From NCBI RefSeq assembly GCF_020181655.1, contig NZ_CP084032.1, forward strand, positions 4,464,001 through 4,528,000: a stretch of DNA of 64,000 nt. The letters are read 5' to 3'. The position numbers were made by a program, and so were the translations under genes. Origin of the DNA: Pectobacterium colocasium (GTDB taxonomy: Bacteria; Pseudomonadota; Gammaproteobacteria; Enterobacterales; Enterobacteriaceae). Numbering within the stretch: position 1 is the first letter of the stretch; each line of letters opens with the position of its first letter. This document shows, piece by piece, positions 1 to 8,128 of the stretch. The notes under the pieces were generated by a model. That model was not told the DNA's origin. It saw only the letters and a program-made list of their open reading frames with translations, and searched no databases.

Positions 1-552
1 ACGCAATATGGCCAACCCACCGTTTAATACCTCGACGGACGGCATTGGCTGTTCCAGCACCACGCTTTTTAATAGTCGGGCATCCTGCCGTGCGCTCTCC
101 GTTCCCAGCGTTTGCAGCGCCAAAAACCGCTCGACCGTACGCTGGAAATCTTCACTGAGCTGCTGCTGAAACCCCTGCAAGACGTCCGGCTTGATACCCG
201 GCCAGCCGTCCTGTGCGCTGAAACAGGGCGACGATGCCACGGTAATCAGCTTTTCCACGCGCTCAGGCGCGCGCCACGCAATCTGGCTGGCAACCAATCC
301 GCCCAGCGACCAGCCTAGCCAGACGGCACGTTCCGGTGCCTGCGCTAATACCTTCGCCGCCATGTCACTCAGCGACATCGGTCCAAACCCCTGACTCCTG
401 CCATAACCCGGCAGATCGACCCTATGCAGACGAAAATGCGGGGCGAGTCGCGCAATAATGCTTTGCCATACCTGCGCATTCAATCCCCACCCGTGCAGCA
501 ACACAAGATCCGTGTTTCCTGCACCTTCGGTCTGCCAATACAACGCTGCCAT
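1..552 (-). CDS. bioH: BioH, pimeloyl-ACP methyl ester carboxylesterase (partial)
   Basis: This alpha/beta hydrolase cleaves the methyl ester of pimeloyl-ACP in the cytoplasm, releasing pimeloyl-ACP for biotin ring assembly. The reading frame from the ATG at 552 begins [10 protein letters not shown], has the oxyanion region LLHGWG and the nucleophile elbow GWSLGG. Only the first 184 codons are in the window; the family is about 256 residues, so the C-terminal part with the catalytic His is missing through the window edge, not through a mutation. It is divergent from gntX, as in E. coli. Confidence 0.93.
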   Translation of the reverse strand, partial: MAALYWQTEGAGNTDLVLLHGWGLNAQVWQSIIARLAPHFRLHRVDLPGYGRSQGFGPMSLSDMAAKVLAQAPERAVWLGWSLGGLVASQIAWRAPERVEKLITVASSPCFSAQDGWPGIKPDVLQGFQQQLSEDFQRTVERFLALQTLGTESARQDARLLKSVVLEQPMPSVEVLNGGLAILR

Positions 553-597
553 CCGTTATCTTCCTTACTCAGGGAAAAACATTTTTAGGGAAAAAAT

Positions 598-1299
598 ATG
601 TTAACCATCACCGCCCGCTGCTGGCTATGTTTATTACCGCTTCATCGTAGTCGGCAAGGCATTTGCTCGTACTGCCAGCGCCATTTGCCGCGTCTGCCCG
701 CCTGCTGCCCACGTTGTGGCTTGCCCTCCGGCGACACAGCGCGTCAGTGCGGGCGCTGCCTGCAAAATCCACCGCCCTGGCAATCGCTCACCTTTATCAG
801 CGACTATGTACCGCCGTTTAACACGCTGCTGAAACAGTTTAAGTTCCACGGTAAAACCGAGCTGGCAGCCGTGCTCGCCCGGCAACTCTTACTGCGCTGG
901 CAAATGACCTACCGCGAGCGGAAACTCACCGGACAAGCTCCCCTGTTCCGCCCTGACCGTCTGTTCACCGTTCCTCTGCACCGAAACCGTCAGTGGCATC
1001 GCGGCTTCAACCAGACCGCGTTGCTCGCCCGTCCTCTCGCCCGCTGGCTGAACTGTGCTTATGACTCCCGCGAATTGCAGCGCACTCGGCGCACATCGCT
1101 ACAGCAAACGCTCAGCGCCAGCGCGCGGCGGCGGAACCTGCGGGGCGCATTCTCGTGTGATATTTCGCTGTCCGGGCAACAGGTGGTGTTACTGGATGAT
1201 GTGGTCACGACGGGCAGTACCGCCGCGGAAATCAGCAGGCTGCTGCTGGCTCAAGGTGCGGCGGGCGTTCAGGTCTGGTGTGTGTGCCGCACCTTGTAG
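598..1299 (+). CDS. gntX: GntX/ComF family phosphoribosyltransferase-like protein
   Basis: A 233-residue ComF-family protein. The N-terminus has Cys pairs that suggest a zinc ribbon (CWLC, CSYC, CCPRCG, CGRC, within about residues 8-59). The C-terminal half is a PRTase fold with the PRPP loop VVLLDDVVTTGST near residue 200. ComF proteins take part in use or uptake of external DNA; in E. coli GntX is linked to growth on DNA. The biochemical reaction is not established. The start has a purine-rich AGGGA upstream, and the gene lies in the conserved bioH-gntX-nfuA block. Confidence 0.9.
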   Translation: MLTITARCWLCLLPLHRSRQGICSYCQRHLPRLPACCPRCGLPSGDTARQCGRCLQNPPPWQSLTFISDYVPPFNTLLKQFKFHGKTELAAVLARQLLLRWQMTYRERKLTGQAPLFRPDRLFTVPLHRNRQWHRGFNQTALLARPLARWLNCAYDSRELQRTRRTSLQQTLSASARRRNLRGAFSCDISLSGQQVVLLDDVVTTGSTAAEISRLLLAQGAAGVQVWCVCRTL

Positions 1300-1359
1300 T
1301 TGGGGGGAGGATGGGCGTATTATAACCGACAAGGGCAGTCAACTATTGAGCTTACTATT

Positions 1360-1935
1360 ATGATCCGTATTACCGATGCTGCTCAGGAGCATTTCCTGAA
1401 ACTGTTGGCAAAACAGGAAGAAGGCACACAGATTCGCGTATTTGTTATCAATCCAGGTACGCCAAACGCCGAGTGCGGCGTCTCGTATTGCCCGCCGGAT
1501 GCCGTAGAAGCCAGCGATACCGTACTGAAGTTTGAAAAGATTTCTGCCTACGTAGACGAACTCAGCGCACCTTATCTTGAAGACGCTGAAATCGACTTCG
1601 TGACTGACCAGTTAGGTTCTCAGCTCACGCTGAAAGCGCCAAACGCCAAAATGCGTAAAGTGGACGACAGCGCCCCGCTGATGGAACGCGTCGAGTATGT
1701 GCTGCAATCGCAAATCAACCCACAGCTGGCTGGCCACGGCGGCCGCGTAACGCTGATGGAAATTACCGATGACGGCATGGCGATTCTGCAATTTGGCGGC
1801 GGCTGTAACGGCTGTTCTATGGTCGATTACACGCTGAAAGAAGGGATCGAGAAAGAGCTGCTGGAAAAATTCCCTGAGCTGAAAGGCGTGAGAGATCTCA
1901 CCGAACACCAGCGCGGTGAACACTCCTACTACTAA
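1360..1935 (+). CDS. nfuA: NfuA, Fe-S cluster carrier protein
   Basis: NfuA carries a [4Fe-4S] cluster to client enzymes under oxidative or iron stress. The 191-residue frame has an N-terminal degenerate A-type domain (begins [12 protein letters not shown]) and a C-terminal Nfu domain. The cluster ligands are C149 and C152 in GGGCNGCSM. The open frame extends upstream to 1300, but the conserved protein start is the ATG at 1360, so I use that. It is convergent with malQ and shares a hairpin with it. Confidence 0.95.
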   Translation: MIRITDAAQEHFLKLLAKQEEGTQIRVFVINPGTPNAECGVSYCPPDAVEASDTVLKFEKISAYVDELSAPYLEDAEIDFVTDQLGSQLTLKAPNAKMRKVDDSAPLMERVEYVLQSQINPQLAGHGGRVTLMEITDDGMAILQFGGGCNGCSMVDYTLKEGIEKELLEKFPELKGVRDLTEHQRGEHSYY

Positions 1936-1962
1936 TCCTCTCTCCGGCTGATTTATCCTTCG

Positions 1963-1990
1963 GCATCCTCCCCGATTCAGGGGAGGATGC
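1963..1990. terminator. Hairpin between convergent nfuA and malQ
   Basis: An 11-bp perfect stem (GCATCCTCCCC at 1963-1973 with its complement at 1980-1990) closes a 6-nt loop. It sits in the gap between two converging genes, so it can stop transcription from both sides. The T-tract is poor, so efficiency is uncertain. Confidence 0.7.
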
Positions 1991-2004
1991 GTATTCATTC
2001 TGCT

Positions 2005-4089
2005 TTAGGCTTTCTGCGTTTTCATCGGCGCGCCACGACGCAAATCCATATCCCGAACCAGCCGTTCAAGGCAACGGTCAGCGAAGATCGACTCTAGCGG
2101 GCGCGTGAGCTTGCGTCGCCAGTTGGGGTATTCACGATTGGTGCCCGGCACATTGACCGGTGTCGCCATATCCAGCCAGTCTTCCAGTTGGAACCCGACC
2201 AGTGCGCTTGCGCTATCGGCGACATACCGATGAACACCGCGACTCAGCGGCGCGCCCATCGTCGTCAGCGCCGAGTTACGCCCCACCCGCTGCGGCAATA
2301 GCCCGAATTCGTGCAACGCGTTGAGCAGCCCCTGTTTCGCCTTCTCACGCTGCTGCATTTGTTCTTGCAGTAACGCTTCCGTCGGGTACAGCCCCAACTC
2401 CCGCCCCAGCGATAAATCCACCGTTTGCCAGTAGCCGCGTAGCGTCGGGAGATCGTGCGTCGTAATGGTTGTCATCGCCTGACGCGGGTAGTCTTCCGGT
2501 GCGCGGAAGTGATTCTCCTCGTCCTTTTCAAAGAACAGCACCTTGTAAGAATAGATACCGTAGTCATGCAGTTTGCTGATAATTTCCGGCGGCACCGTGC
2601 CTAAATCCTCACCGATAATCAGGCAGCGATGACGTTGACTTTCCAGCGCCAGCACCGCCAGCAAATCGTCGACCGGGTAATGCACATAAGCACCGCTACC
2701 CGCCGACGCCGCCTTGGGTATCCACCACAGGCGCAAGAGCGCCATCACGTGATCAAGTCGCAACGCACCACAGTGCGCCATGTTACTGCGCAGGACATCG
2801 ATAAACGGTTGATAGCCGCGAAGCTGCATCATCGTCGGGTTCATCGGCGCGAGCTGCCAGTCTTGTCCCTGTGGTCCAAGCGGGTCCGGCGGTGCGCCAA
2901 TAGAGGCATCGAGGCAATAGAGCTGCCGTTCATCCCAGGTTTCCGCGCCGCCCTGTGCAACCCCAACGGCTAAATCGCGATACAGGCCGAGCGGCAGGCC
3001 AAGCTGTTTACTGTGCGCATAGCACTCCGCGAGTTGCTCATGCGCGACCCATTGCAGCCAGCTGTAGAAGGTAATCTCATCGCTATTTTCACGGCGGAAT
3101 GACTTCACGGTTTCACTGTGCACGTCATGGTAACTGGCAGGCCATTGGTGCCAGTCCGCGTAGTTCTCACCCTGCTTTTTCAGGTAGGCCTGCAACGCAT
3201 CAAACGTCGCCTGAAGTTGCAGGCTCTGCCCGCCGCTGACAACAAACTGGCGAAAAGCACTAATGCGCGGGTCCAGCGCGCTGCGGGTGGTAAAGTAGCG
3301 GAACGCCAGCCGTAAGGCGGTCAGTTTAAGCGACGTCACCGGTTCATAATCGACCCAGCGCCCTGCCCGTAACGCGGCAACCGCGCTTTGTGTATCCTCA
3401 CGGTGCCACCATGCCTGCGCTTCCTCGCTCTGCTGAAAATCATCAATGCGATTCACATCGATATAAATAATATTCAGCCAGTGTCGGGAAGAAGGACTGT
3501 AAGGGCTTGCGGCTTCTGGCTGTGCGGGATACAGCGAATGCAGCGGGTTCAGCCCCACAAAGGCACCGCCGCGTCGGGCAATCTGCTCCACCAGTTGGCG
3601 CAGGTCGCCAAAGTCCCCGACGCCCCAGTTGTTCTGCGAGCGCAGGGTATAAAGCTGGACGGTAACGCCCCACCAGCGTTTTCCCTGCTGTAAGGCTTCT
3701 GGCTCATAGCAGCGGTGCGGCGCGACAATAATTCGGCAGCTCCAGCGCTGGTCGGCCTGCGTCAGCGTCAGGTAGTGATAACCCAGCGGCAACACGCCCG
3801 GCAACGCCAGCGTTGAACCTCCCGTTATCTGTCCTTGAATTTGACCGCCGTTTTCATACATCAGCGTCCAGAGGAATTCACCGTGACCAGCAAGCTCGAT
3901 GATCGCATCCCGGTCCTGCAAAAAGACACGAACAGGCGGCAAGGGCGCATTGCCGCTGTCAGAAACGTCCATCATTGCCTGAATCTGGTTTCTGATTGCG
4001 GCCGCAACAATGTGCTCTTTGCCATAGGCATCGGTATAGCTTTCCGCGATGCCTGTCTGCTGGCTTGCCAGTTTATCCACCTTGAACAC
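2005..4089 (-). CDS. malQ: MalQ, 4-alpha-glucanotransferase (amylomaltase)
   Basis: Amylomaltase (GH77) moves glucanyl units between maltodextrins in the cytoplasm, producing chains that MalP can phosphorolyse. The 694-residue frame has the GH77 landmarks in order: the nucleophile Asp in ALRLDHVMALLRLWW, the acid/base Glu in IIGEDLGTVP, and THDLPTLRGYW. The start is GTG at 4089; a second GTG at 4080 would give a protein beginning MDKLASQQ, and the AAGGAG just upstream fits neither perfectly. The gene normally follows malP with translational coupling. Here 4 kb of foreign DNA on the opposite strand separates them, so its expression is probably altered. Confidence 0.95.
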   Translation of the reverse strand: MFKVDKLASQQTGIAESYTDAYGKEHIVAAAIRNQIQAMMDVSDSGNAPLPPVRVFLQDRDAIIELAGHGEFLWTLMYENGGQIQGQITGGSTLALPGVLPLGYHYLTLTQADQRWSCRIIVAPHRCYEPEALQQGKRWWGVTVQLYTLRSQNNWGVGDFGDLRQLVEQIARRGGAFVGLNPLHSLYPAQPEAASPYSPSSRHWLNIIYIDVNRIDDFQQSEEAQAWWHREDTQSAVAALRAGRWVDYEPVTSLKLTALRLAFRYFTTRSALDPRISAFRQFVVSGGQSLQLQATFDALQAYLKKQGENYADWHQWPASYHDVHSETVKSFRRENSDEITFYSWLQWVAHEQLAECYAHSKQLGLPLGLYRDLAVGVAQGGAETWDERQLYCLDASIGAPPDPLGPQGQDWQLAPMNPTMMQLRGYQPFIDVLRSNMAHCGALRLDHVMALLRLWWIPKAASAGSGAYVHYPVDDLLAVLALESQRHRCLIIGEDLGTVPPEIISKLHDYGIYSYKVLFFEKDEENHFRAPEDYPRQAMTTITTHDLPTLRGYWQTVDLSLGRELGLYPTEALLQEQMQQREKAKQGLLNALHEFGLLPQRVGRNSALTTMGAPLSRGVHRYVADSASALVGFQLEDWLDMATPVNVPGTNREYPNWRRKLTRPLESIFADRCLERLVRDMDLRRGAPMKTQKA

Positions 4090-4100
4090 CCTCTCCTTTT

Positions 4101-4120
4101 CCTAACGATGCGCTTGCCAA
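4101..4120 (-). repeat. att-like direct repeat, left copy (malP 3' end remnant)
   Basis: Twenty bases identical at 19 positions to 8109-8128, which is the true 3' end of malP. Read on the minus strand, both copies encode Trp-Gln-Ala-His-Arg-stop; the one difference is silent (CAA here, CAG in malP). The two copies bracket the AT-rich insert exactly, as expected for integration into a gene 3' end that restores the reading frame. Confidence 0.85.
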
Positions 4121-4613
4121 AAAACGCGATTGTCACTACATTAGCTGAACTACCATGATGCCTAAAATAAAAATTGGTGGGACTATATCTAGATGTTACT
4201 CGTCCCGCAAACAACGATATGTCGCAAAAAATAAAGTAAGCACGCAGCTAGCTTCATTGAAACTCCAGACAAGGATAGCCTGTGTTGCACATACTAAAAT
4301 CATTCTCTAATGGAAGCATGATTTTATTGCTGACATAAAAAAGTAGTAAAGATGAATGTAGATGATAACACATAGCTGTCTTCCTTCATGTACATCCCAA
4401 CCAACAAGTTAGCGTAATAAACAGAATCGGTAAAATAGTCATTTTTTATCTAAACAAGTAATTTCACAGTTGTAATTTTCAACAAATGTAAATAGAAATC
4501 TCAATTAATAAAATTATGTAAAAATCATAAAAACAGGAACAAGCCATATAAAATAAAACCCACTCAATCAGAAATTTATTCTCTGCTGATTAAAATCATT
4601 ATAAGGAATATTT
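4121..4613. other. AT-rich leader of the insert
   Basis: No convincing gene. This 490-base stretch should hold the promoter of the two-gene cassette and, on the other strand, any surviving promoter for malQ. Short imperfect palindromes are present, such as ATCAG...CTGAT at about 4569-4590, but none matches a regulator I know. Confidence 0.5.
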
Positions 4614-5834
4614 ATGATTACATTACCTGCATCATTAGATATCGCAAAATTAGAGCAATTTATAGCTAAAGTAGACAGTGTAAGCAGTGACACAATGCTA
4701 GAACTACCAGTTGGCTCAAACAACTTTGCCTTTGGCGGTTATGCCGCAGCAGTTCAAGCTGTAAATACATGGGCATATGCTAATAATGAAAGAAAAATCT
4801 TTCTAAAGCATAGCTCTGAAAATAAAGAAGAAAGATTAAGAGATATAATAAGGAGTCCGCATAAATTTACAGCAGTCATGATGGCAAAAATAATAAAGAC
4901 ATCTCATGATGACATAGATGATATAAGAAAAGAAATCAATGCACTGGCAAAAAAAGAAATAGACAATCAGTCAGAAAAATTATACGGCCAAAACAAAGGG
5001 AGATTATGCTGGTATTCTTTTGTTGATCACAGCACAAAAGGTTTTGATAGGAATTTTTATTCTGTATCTTCTGAGCATTACCCAGAACCTCACGATATAG
5101 AGAAAATAACTCATATTATTAAGGCAATGGTTGGGCAATCAGCAAAAGTTGCCGGAGGGAACACTCTTCCTAGTGAAAAAAATATAGAAAATTTAGGTAG
5201 AATGTTTTATGAGTTTTTTGTTAACACACATGAACATGGAAGTCGTGGGATGGATAGAAGTCAATGGCTAAAACCTGCAACAAGATTAATCTACACCTAT
5301 GGAATTAACCTAACTGAAACTGCAATTAATAACATCACTGAAGATGACAAAATCATAGAAAAATATATATCAAACTTAGAATCAACTAAAAAATCCTCTC
5401 GCAGATTTGTTGAGATCAGTATTGTAGACTCAGGTCTAGGATATTGTGGACGTTGGTTAGCTGATCATCCACATGAAGGAAATATTGATGACATTAGTAT
5501 ATATAATGAATATAACATCCTAAAAAAATGCTTCCAATTCAGAAGTTCATCAACAAAAAGTGGAGTAAAAGGTAATGGCCTACCTGCCGTTATGGCAAAT
5601 CTAACCCTTTTGAATGGTTTTATGCGAATACGCAGTAATCGACTATCGGTCTATAGGGACTTCGTCAATCATCCATATCGTTCCCACTCTGATGATATCT
5701 ATGAATTTATCGACTGGGAAAATAATGAAAGTTGCCCAAAAGGATTAACAGCACACCCAAAAGCAAGAGGGGTTTCTGTTACAGTATTAATACCTCTTTA
5801 TGATAAGGATGAATCTAAGGAGCAAGTAGAATGA
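4614..5834 (+). CDS. GHKL-ATPase-like protein of unknown function
   Basis: A 406-residue protein, not a recognised named gene. Residues 195-210 read LGRMFYEFFVNTHEHG, a GHKL N-box (E200, N204, H206). Residues 270-280 contain DSGLG, a G1 box, and residues 319-324 contain KGNGLP, a G2 box. These are the ATP-lid elements shared by histidine kinases, anti-sigma kinases, Hsp90 and MutL. There is no dimerisation/His-phosphorylation domain and no membrane segment. The first 65 residues could be a STAS-like alpha/beta domain; this is a guess. Start supported by AGGA six bases before ATG. The stop overlaps the next start (ATGA), so the two products are probably made together and may form a complex. 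Confidence 0.85.
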   Translation: MITLPASLDIAKLEQFIAKVDSVSSDTMLELPVGSNNFAFGGYAAAVQAVNTWAYANNERKIFLKHSSENKEERLRDIIRSPHKFTAVMMAKIIKTSHDDIDDIRKEINALAKKEIDNQSEKLYGQNKGRLCWYSFVDHSTKGFDRNFYSVSSEHYPEPHDIEKITHIIKAMVGQSAKVAGGNTLPSEKNIENLGRMFYEFFVNTHEHGSRGMDRSQWLKPATRLIYTYGINLTETAINNITEDDKIIEKYISNLESTKKSSRRFVEISIVDSGLGYCGRWLADHPHEGNIDDISIYNEYNILKKCFQFRSSSTKSGVKGNGLPAVMANLTLLNGFMRIRSNRLSVYRDFVNHPYRSHSDDIYEFIDWENNESCPKGLTAHPKARGVSVTVLIPLYDKDESKEQVE

Positions 5835-8008
5835 GTCGTTACTTTACTTTTAGATTCAGAAAATCTCCCGAAGTCACTAGGCAAACCCTAGTAATATTCT
5901 GCCATTCAGACATAATCCCATCATCGCTGACAAAAATCATTAAAGATGATATTGATACAAATTTCTCACCTCAAGATATAATTATATTTGGAAAAAAAAT
6001 CAACAACATTACAGAGAGACAATTAACATTAAACAAAACGTTTACTGATGAAATATCATCATTCATTGGAGGGAATGATAGAAAAATACATTTTCTTAAT
6101 TTTAACAACGAAGGTAAAATAAATGAATTACTAGTTAAAGACACGGAATTTGAATATAGAGAATCATCTATAGATTTATGTAAAAAAATAATGCTAGCGG
6201 GAGCAAAAGAAATATTTAAAAATAGAAAAGGCCTGATTACATCCCTCCCTAGCTATCATTTCGTAAAACCATCTGGTGATCATTGTGATAAATTCATTAG
6301 AGCATCGAATCTTTTTACGTCTAGTGTAGAAACTGAGTTCTTATCAATTTCACTGCTACCTTATTTAAAACCGAACATAAAAAGAATATATGTTGACACG
6401 TCTTCCATTTCTTTTTTAGTTAGTATCGCACTACAGCTATCTGATAAATTTAACGACGCCCAACCAATAATTGAGAGTTTTGAATCATATTCAGTTTTTA
6501 AAAAAAATTACAATTTCATTTCTGATGATGACAGTTTAGTAGTCATATCAGCAACCACAAGTGGTGGCCTTGCTAAACAGTTAATCAAAGACACGACCTT
6601 TACAAATAAAAACATTATCACATTATTTTACTCATCTATCCCTGAGGATCAAAATGGCTTATATGACATATCCCAAGCCATTGCATCAGGAATATATTCA
6701 AAAAATTCAAAAGACTGTAAATTATGTCGACAGGGTTCAAAAACAATAAAAATTGAAGGTGAACAATTCATACCAGAAACCCCCAAGCATGAACTTTTAG
6801 TCATTAGAAAAATCGATTTTAATAAAGACAGGCAAGATTTTTTTAAGAAGTTCGCAACTAAAGGAATATTAAAAGTCAACACTGGGAACAATGAACCCTT
6901 GATAAAAGAGCATTTTTATATCGATATAGATTCCTTATTCATAAAAAATAACGAACCATTTAAAAGCTCCATTAGAAAAAAAATAAATAAATATTTCTCA
7001 ATAGACATTGGGAAAATAATCTATATTAATGATAAGGGTTCTGAAAAATTAGCAGATGAAATAAAAAAATCAATTAACGACAGAAATTTTCCTATCGAGA
7101 AAATTTCTTATTCTGATGTTCAAGAAGAACACCTAAAAGATCATAGCTCAGTGATGGTAGTGATAAGCGCAATCACATCAGGAAGGCAGCTATTAGCTTC
7201 AGCTCGAAAATTAAGAGGGATCAATCCTTTTTCAACCATCACTTATATGGTTGGTTTTTCAAAACTACCGACAGAAGAATCTCTTGAACAGCTAAAAAAA
7301 GATTTGTGTCTTGGCGGACACGAATTAGTCATTCTTCACAGTTGTTATCTTCCTCGCTATAGCGAAAAAACAAAAACAACCTGGGATATTGAAAAGGAAA
7401 AACTCAGTTCATTTGATCAATCCGACCCATTTTCCGAAGTAGCGGATAATTTTCCTTTACCACCGAATTTATCTAATAGGCTAAAATTACTTGAAAAAAC
7501 TTTGTCAGATGACGATCTATTTCTTACGTCGACGAATGGCGAAAAACTAAAACTTAGAAATACGTTTGCATTCTGGTCTGATTTAAATTTAAACATTGAT
7601 GACTCAACCCAAGCCGATGTTTATTGGACAATTCAGTCTATTTTACATGATTTGAGAGTGAGAAATGATAAGGGTCTAGCTACAACCTATCACTCAACAT
7701 TACTCAGTCCAGTATGCTTTGACAGATTTAACGATGGTGTAATTCAATCATGTTTATTACGAGCAGCCAAACAGACAGAGTTAAATTACGCAGTGGATGA
7801 AGGCTTTAGCAGAAAGATCACCGACATAATTATATCTGTAGTCAAAAACCATGATAATCCTCAAGGCGAAGCATGCATGGAGTTTTTATTATCACTCTGG
7901 ACTAAGAGATTAAACATTCAGGAAGACCACCTAGAAGAAATTGTTGAACTAAAAAAAGGAATGACATCCCTAGATATTAAGTTCCTATTAGAAAATTTAG
8001 AAAAATAA
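5831..8008 (+). CDS. Protein with two orotate-PRTase-like modules, unknown function
   Basis: A 725-residue soluble protein encoded 4 nt inside the previous gene. Module 1 has PSGDHCDKFIRASNLF (residues 147-162), which resembles the SGxHSxxYI region of orotate phosphoribosyltransferases, followed by a strand-helix unit at 184-200 and VVISATTSGG at 237-246 in the place of the PRPP loop. Module 2 repeats this with VVISAITSGRQLL at 443-455. In both loops the two acidic residues usual before TTG are replaced by Ile-Ser, so normal phosphoribosyl transfer may be lost. CKLC at 296-299 suggests a metal site between modules. The last 200 residues are helical and unassigned. A partner of the GHKL protein; function unknown. 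Confidence 0.82.
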   Translation: MSRYFTFRFRKSPEVTRQTLVIFCHSDIIPSSLTKIIKDDIDTNFSPQDIIIFGKKINNITERQLTLNKTFTDEISSFIGGNDRKIHFLNFNNEGKINELLVKDTEFEYRESSIDLCKKIMLAGAKEIFKNRKGLITSLPSYHFVKPSGDHCDKFIRASNLFTSSVETEFLSISLLPYLKPNIKRIYVDTSSISFLVSIALQLSDKFNDAQPIIESFESYSVFKKNYNFISDDDSLVVISATTSGGLAKQLIKDTTFTNKNIITLFYSSIPEDQNGLYDISQAIASGIYSKNSKDCKLCRQGSKTIKIEGEQFIPETPKHELLVIRKIDFNKDRQDFFKKFATKGILKVNTGNNEPLIKEHFYIDIDSLFIKNNEPFKSSIRKKINKYFSIDIGKIIYINDKGSEKLADEIKKSINDRNFPIEKISYSDVQEEHLKDHSSVMVVISAITSGRQLLASARKLRGINPFSTITYMVGFSKLPTEESLEQLKKDLCLGGHELVILHSCYLPRYSEKTKTTWDIEKEKLSSFDQSDPFSEVADNFPLPPNLSNRLKLLEKTLSDDDLFLTSTNGEKLKLRNTFAFWSDLNLNIDDSTQADVYWTIQSILHDLRVRNDKGLATTYHSTLLSPVCFDRFNDGVIQSCLLRAAKQTELNYAVDEGFSRKITDIIISVVKNHDNPQGEACMEFLLSLWTKRLNIQEDHLEEIVELKKGMTSLDIKFLLENLEK

Positions 8009-8020
8009 ATAAGTCATCGG

Positions 8021-8054
8021 ATATTAGAGGAGTCATAATCTCCTCTAATATTTT
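8021..8054 (+). terminator. Intrinsic terminator of the insert cassette
   Basis: Perfect 12-bp stem (8021-8032 with 8040-8051), 7-nt loop and a T-run, starting 13 bases after the stop of the 725-residue gene. It closes the two-gene transcription unit inside the insert. Confidence 0.88.
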
Positions 8055-8108
8055 ACGATAATTCATTCTGTCTACTACATAGATATATGCATAAATGTAA
8101 AATTTTCA

Positions 8109-8128
8109 CCTAACGATGCGCCTGCCAA
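8109..8128 (-). repeat. att-like direct repeat, right copy (native malP 3' end)
   Basis: This copy contains the last codons and the TAG stop of malP. It matches 4101-4120 at 19 of 20 positions. See the left copy for the coding comparison. Confidence 0.85.

Larger units (their letters stand above)
4101..8128. mobile_element. Integrase-less 4-kb genomic insert splitting malP-malQ
   Basis: The segment between the two 20-bp repeats is strongly AT-rich compared with the flanking mal genes and carries two overlapping genes on the strand opposite to malPQ, with their own terminator. In E. coli malP and malQ are adjacent; here the original junction can be reconstructed as the malP stop followed by about 11 bases and the malQ start. 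No integrase or transposase is encoded, so mobilisation would need a recombinase in trans. That it is mobile is inferred from the borders and composition. Confidence 0.75.

Noticed and set aside
8109..8128. The repeat seen as a simple transposon target duplication
   Set aside because: The copies differ by a silent base and restore the malP reading frame; no transposase or terminal inverted repeats are present, so site-specific integration fits better.
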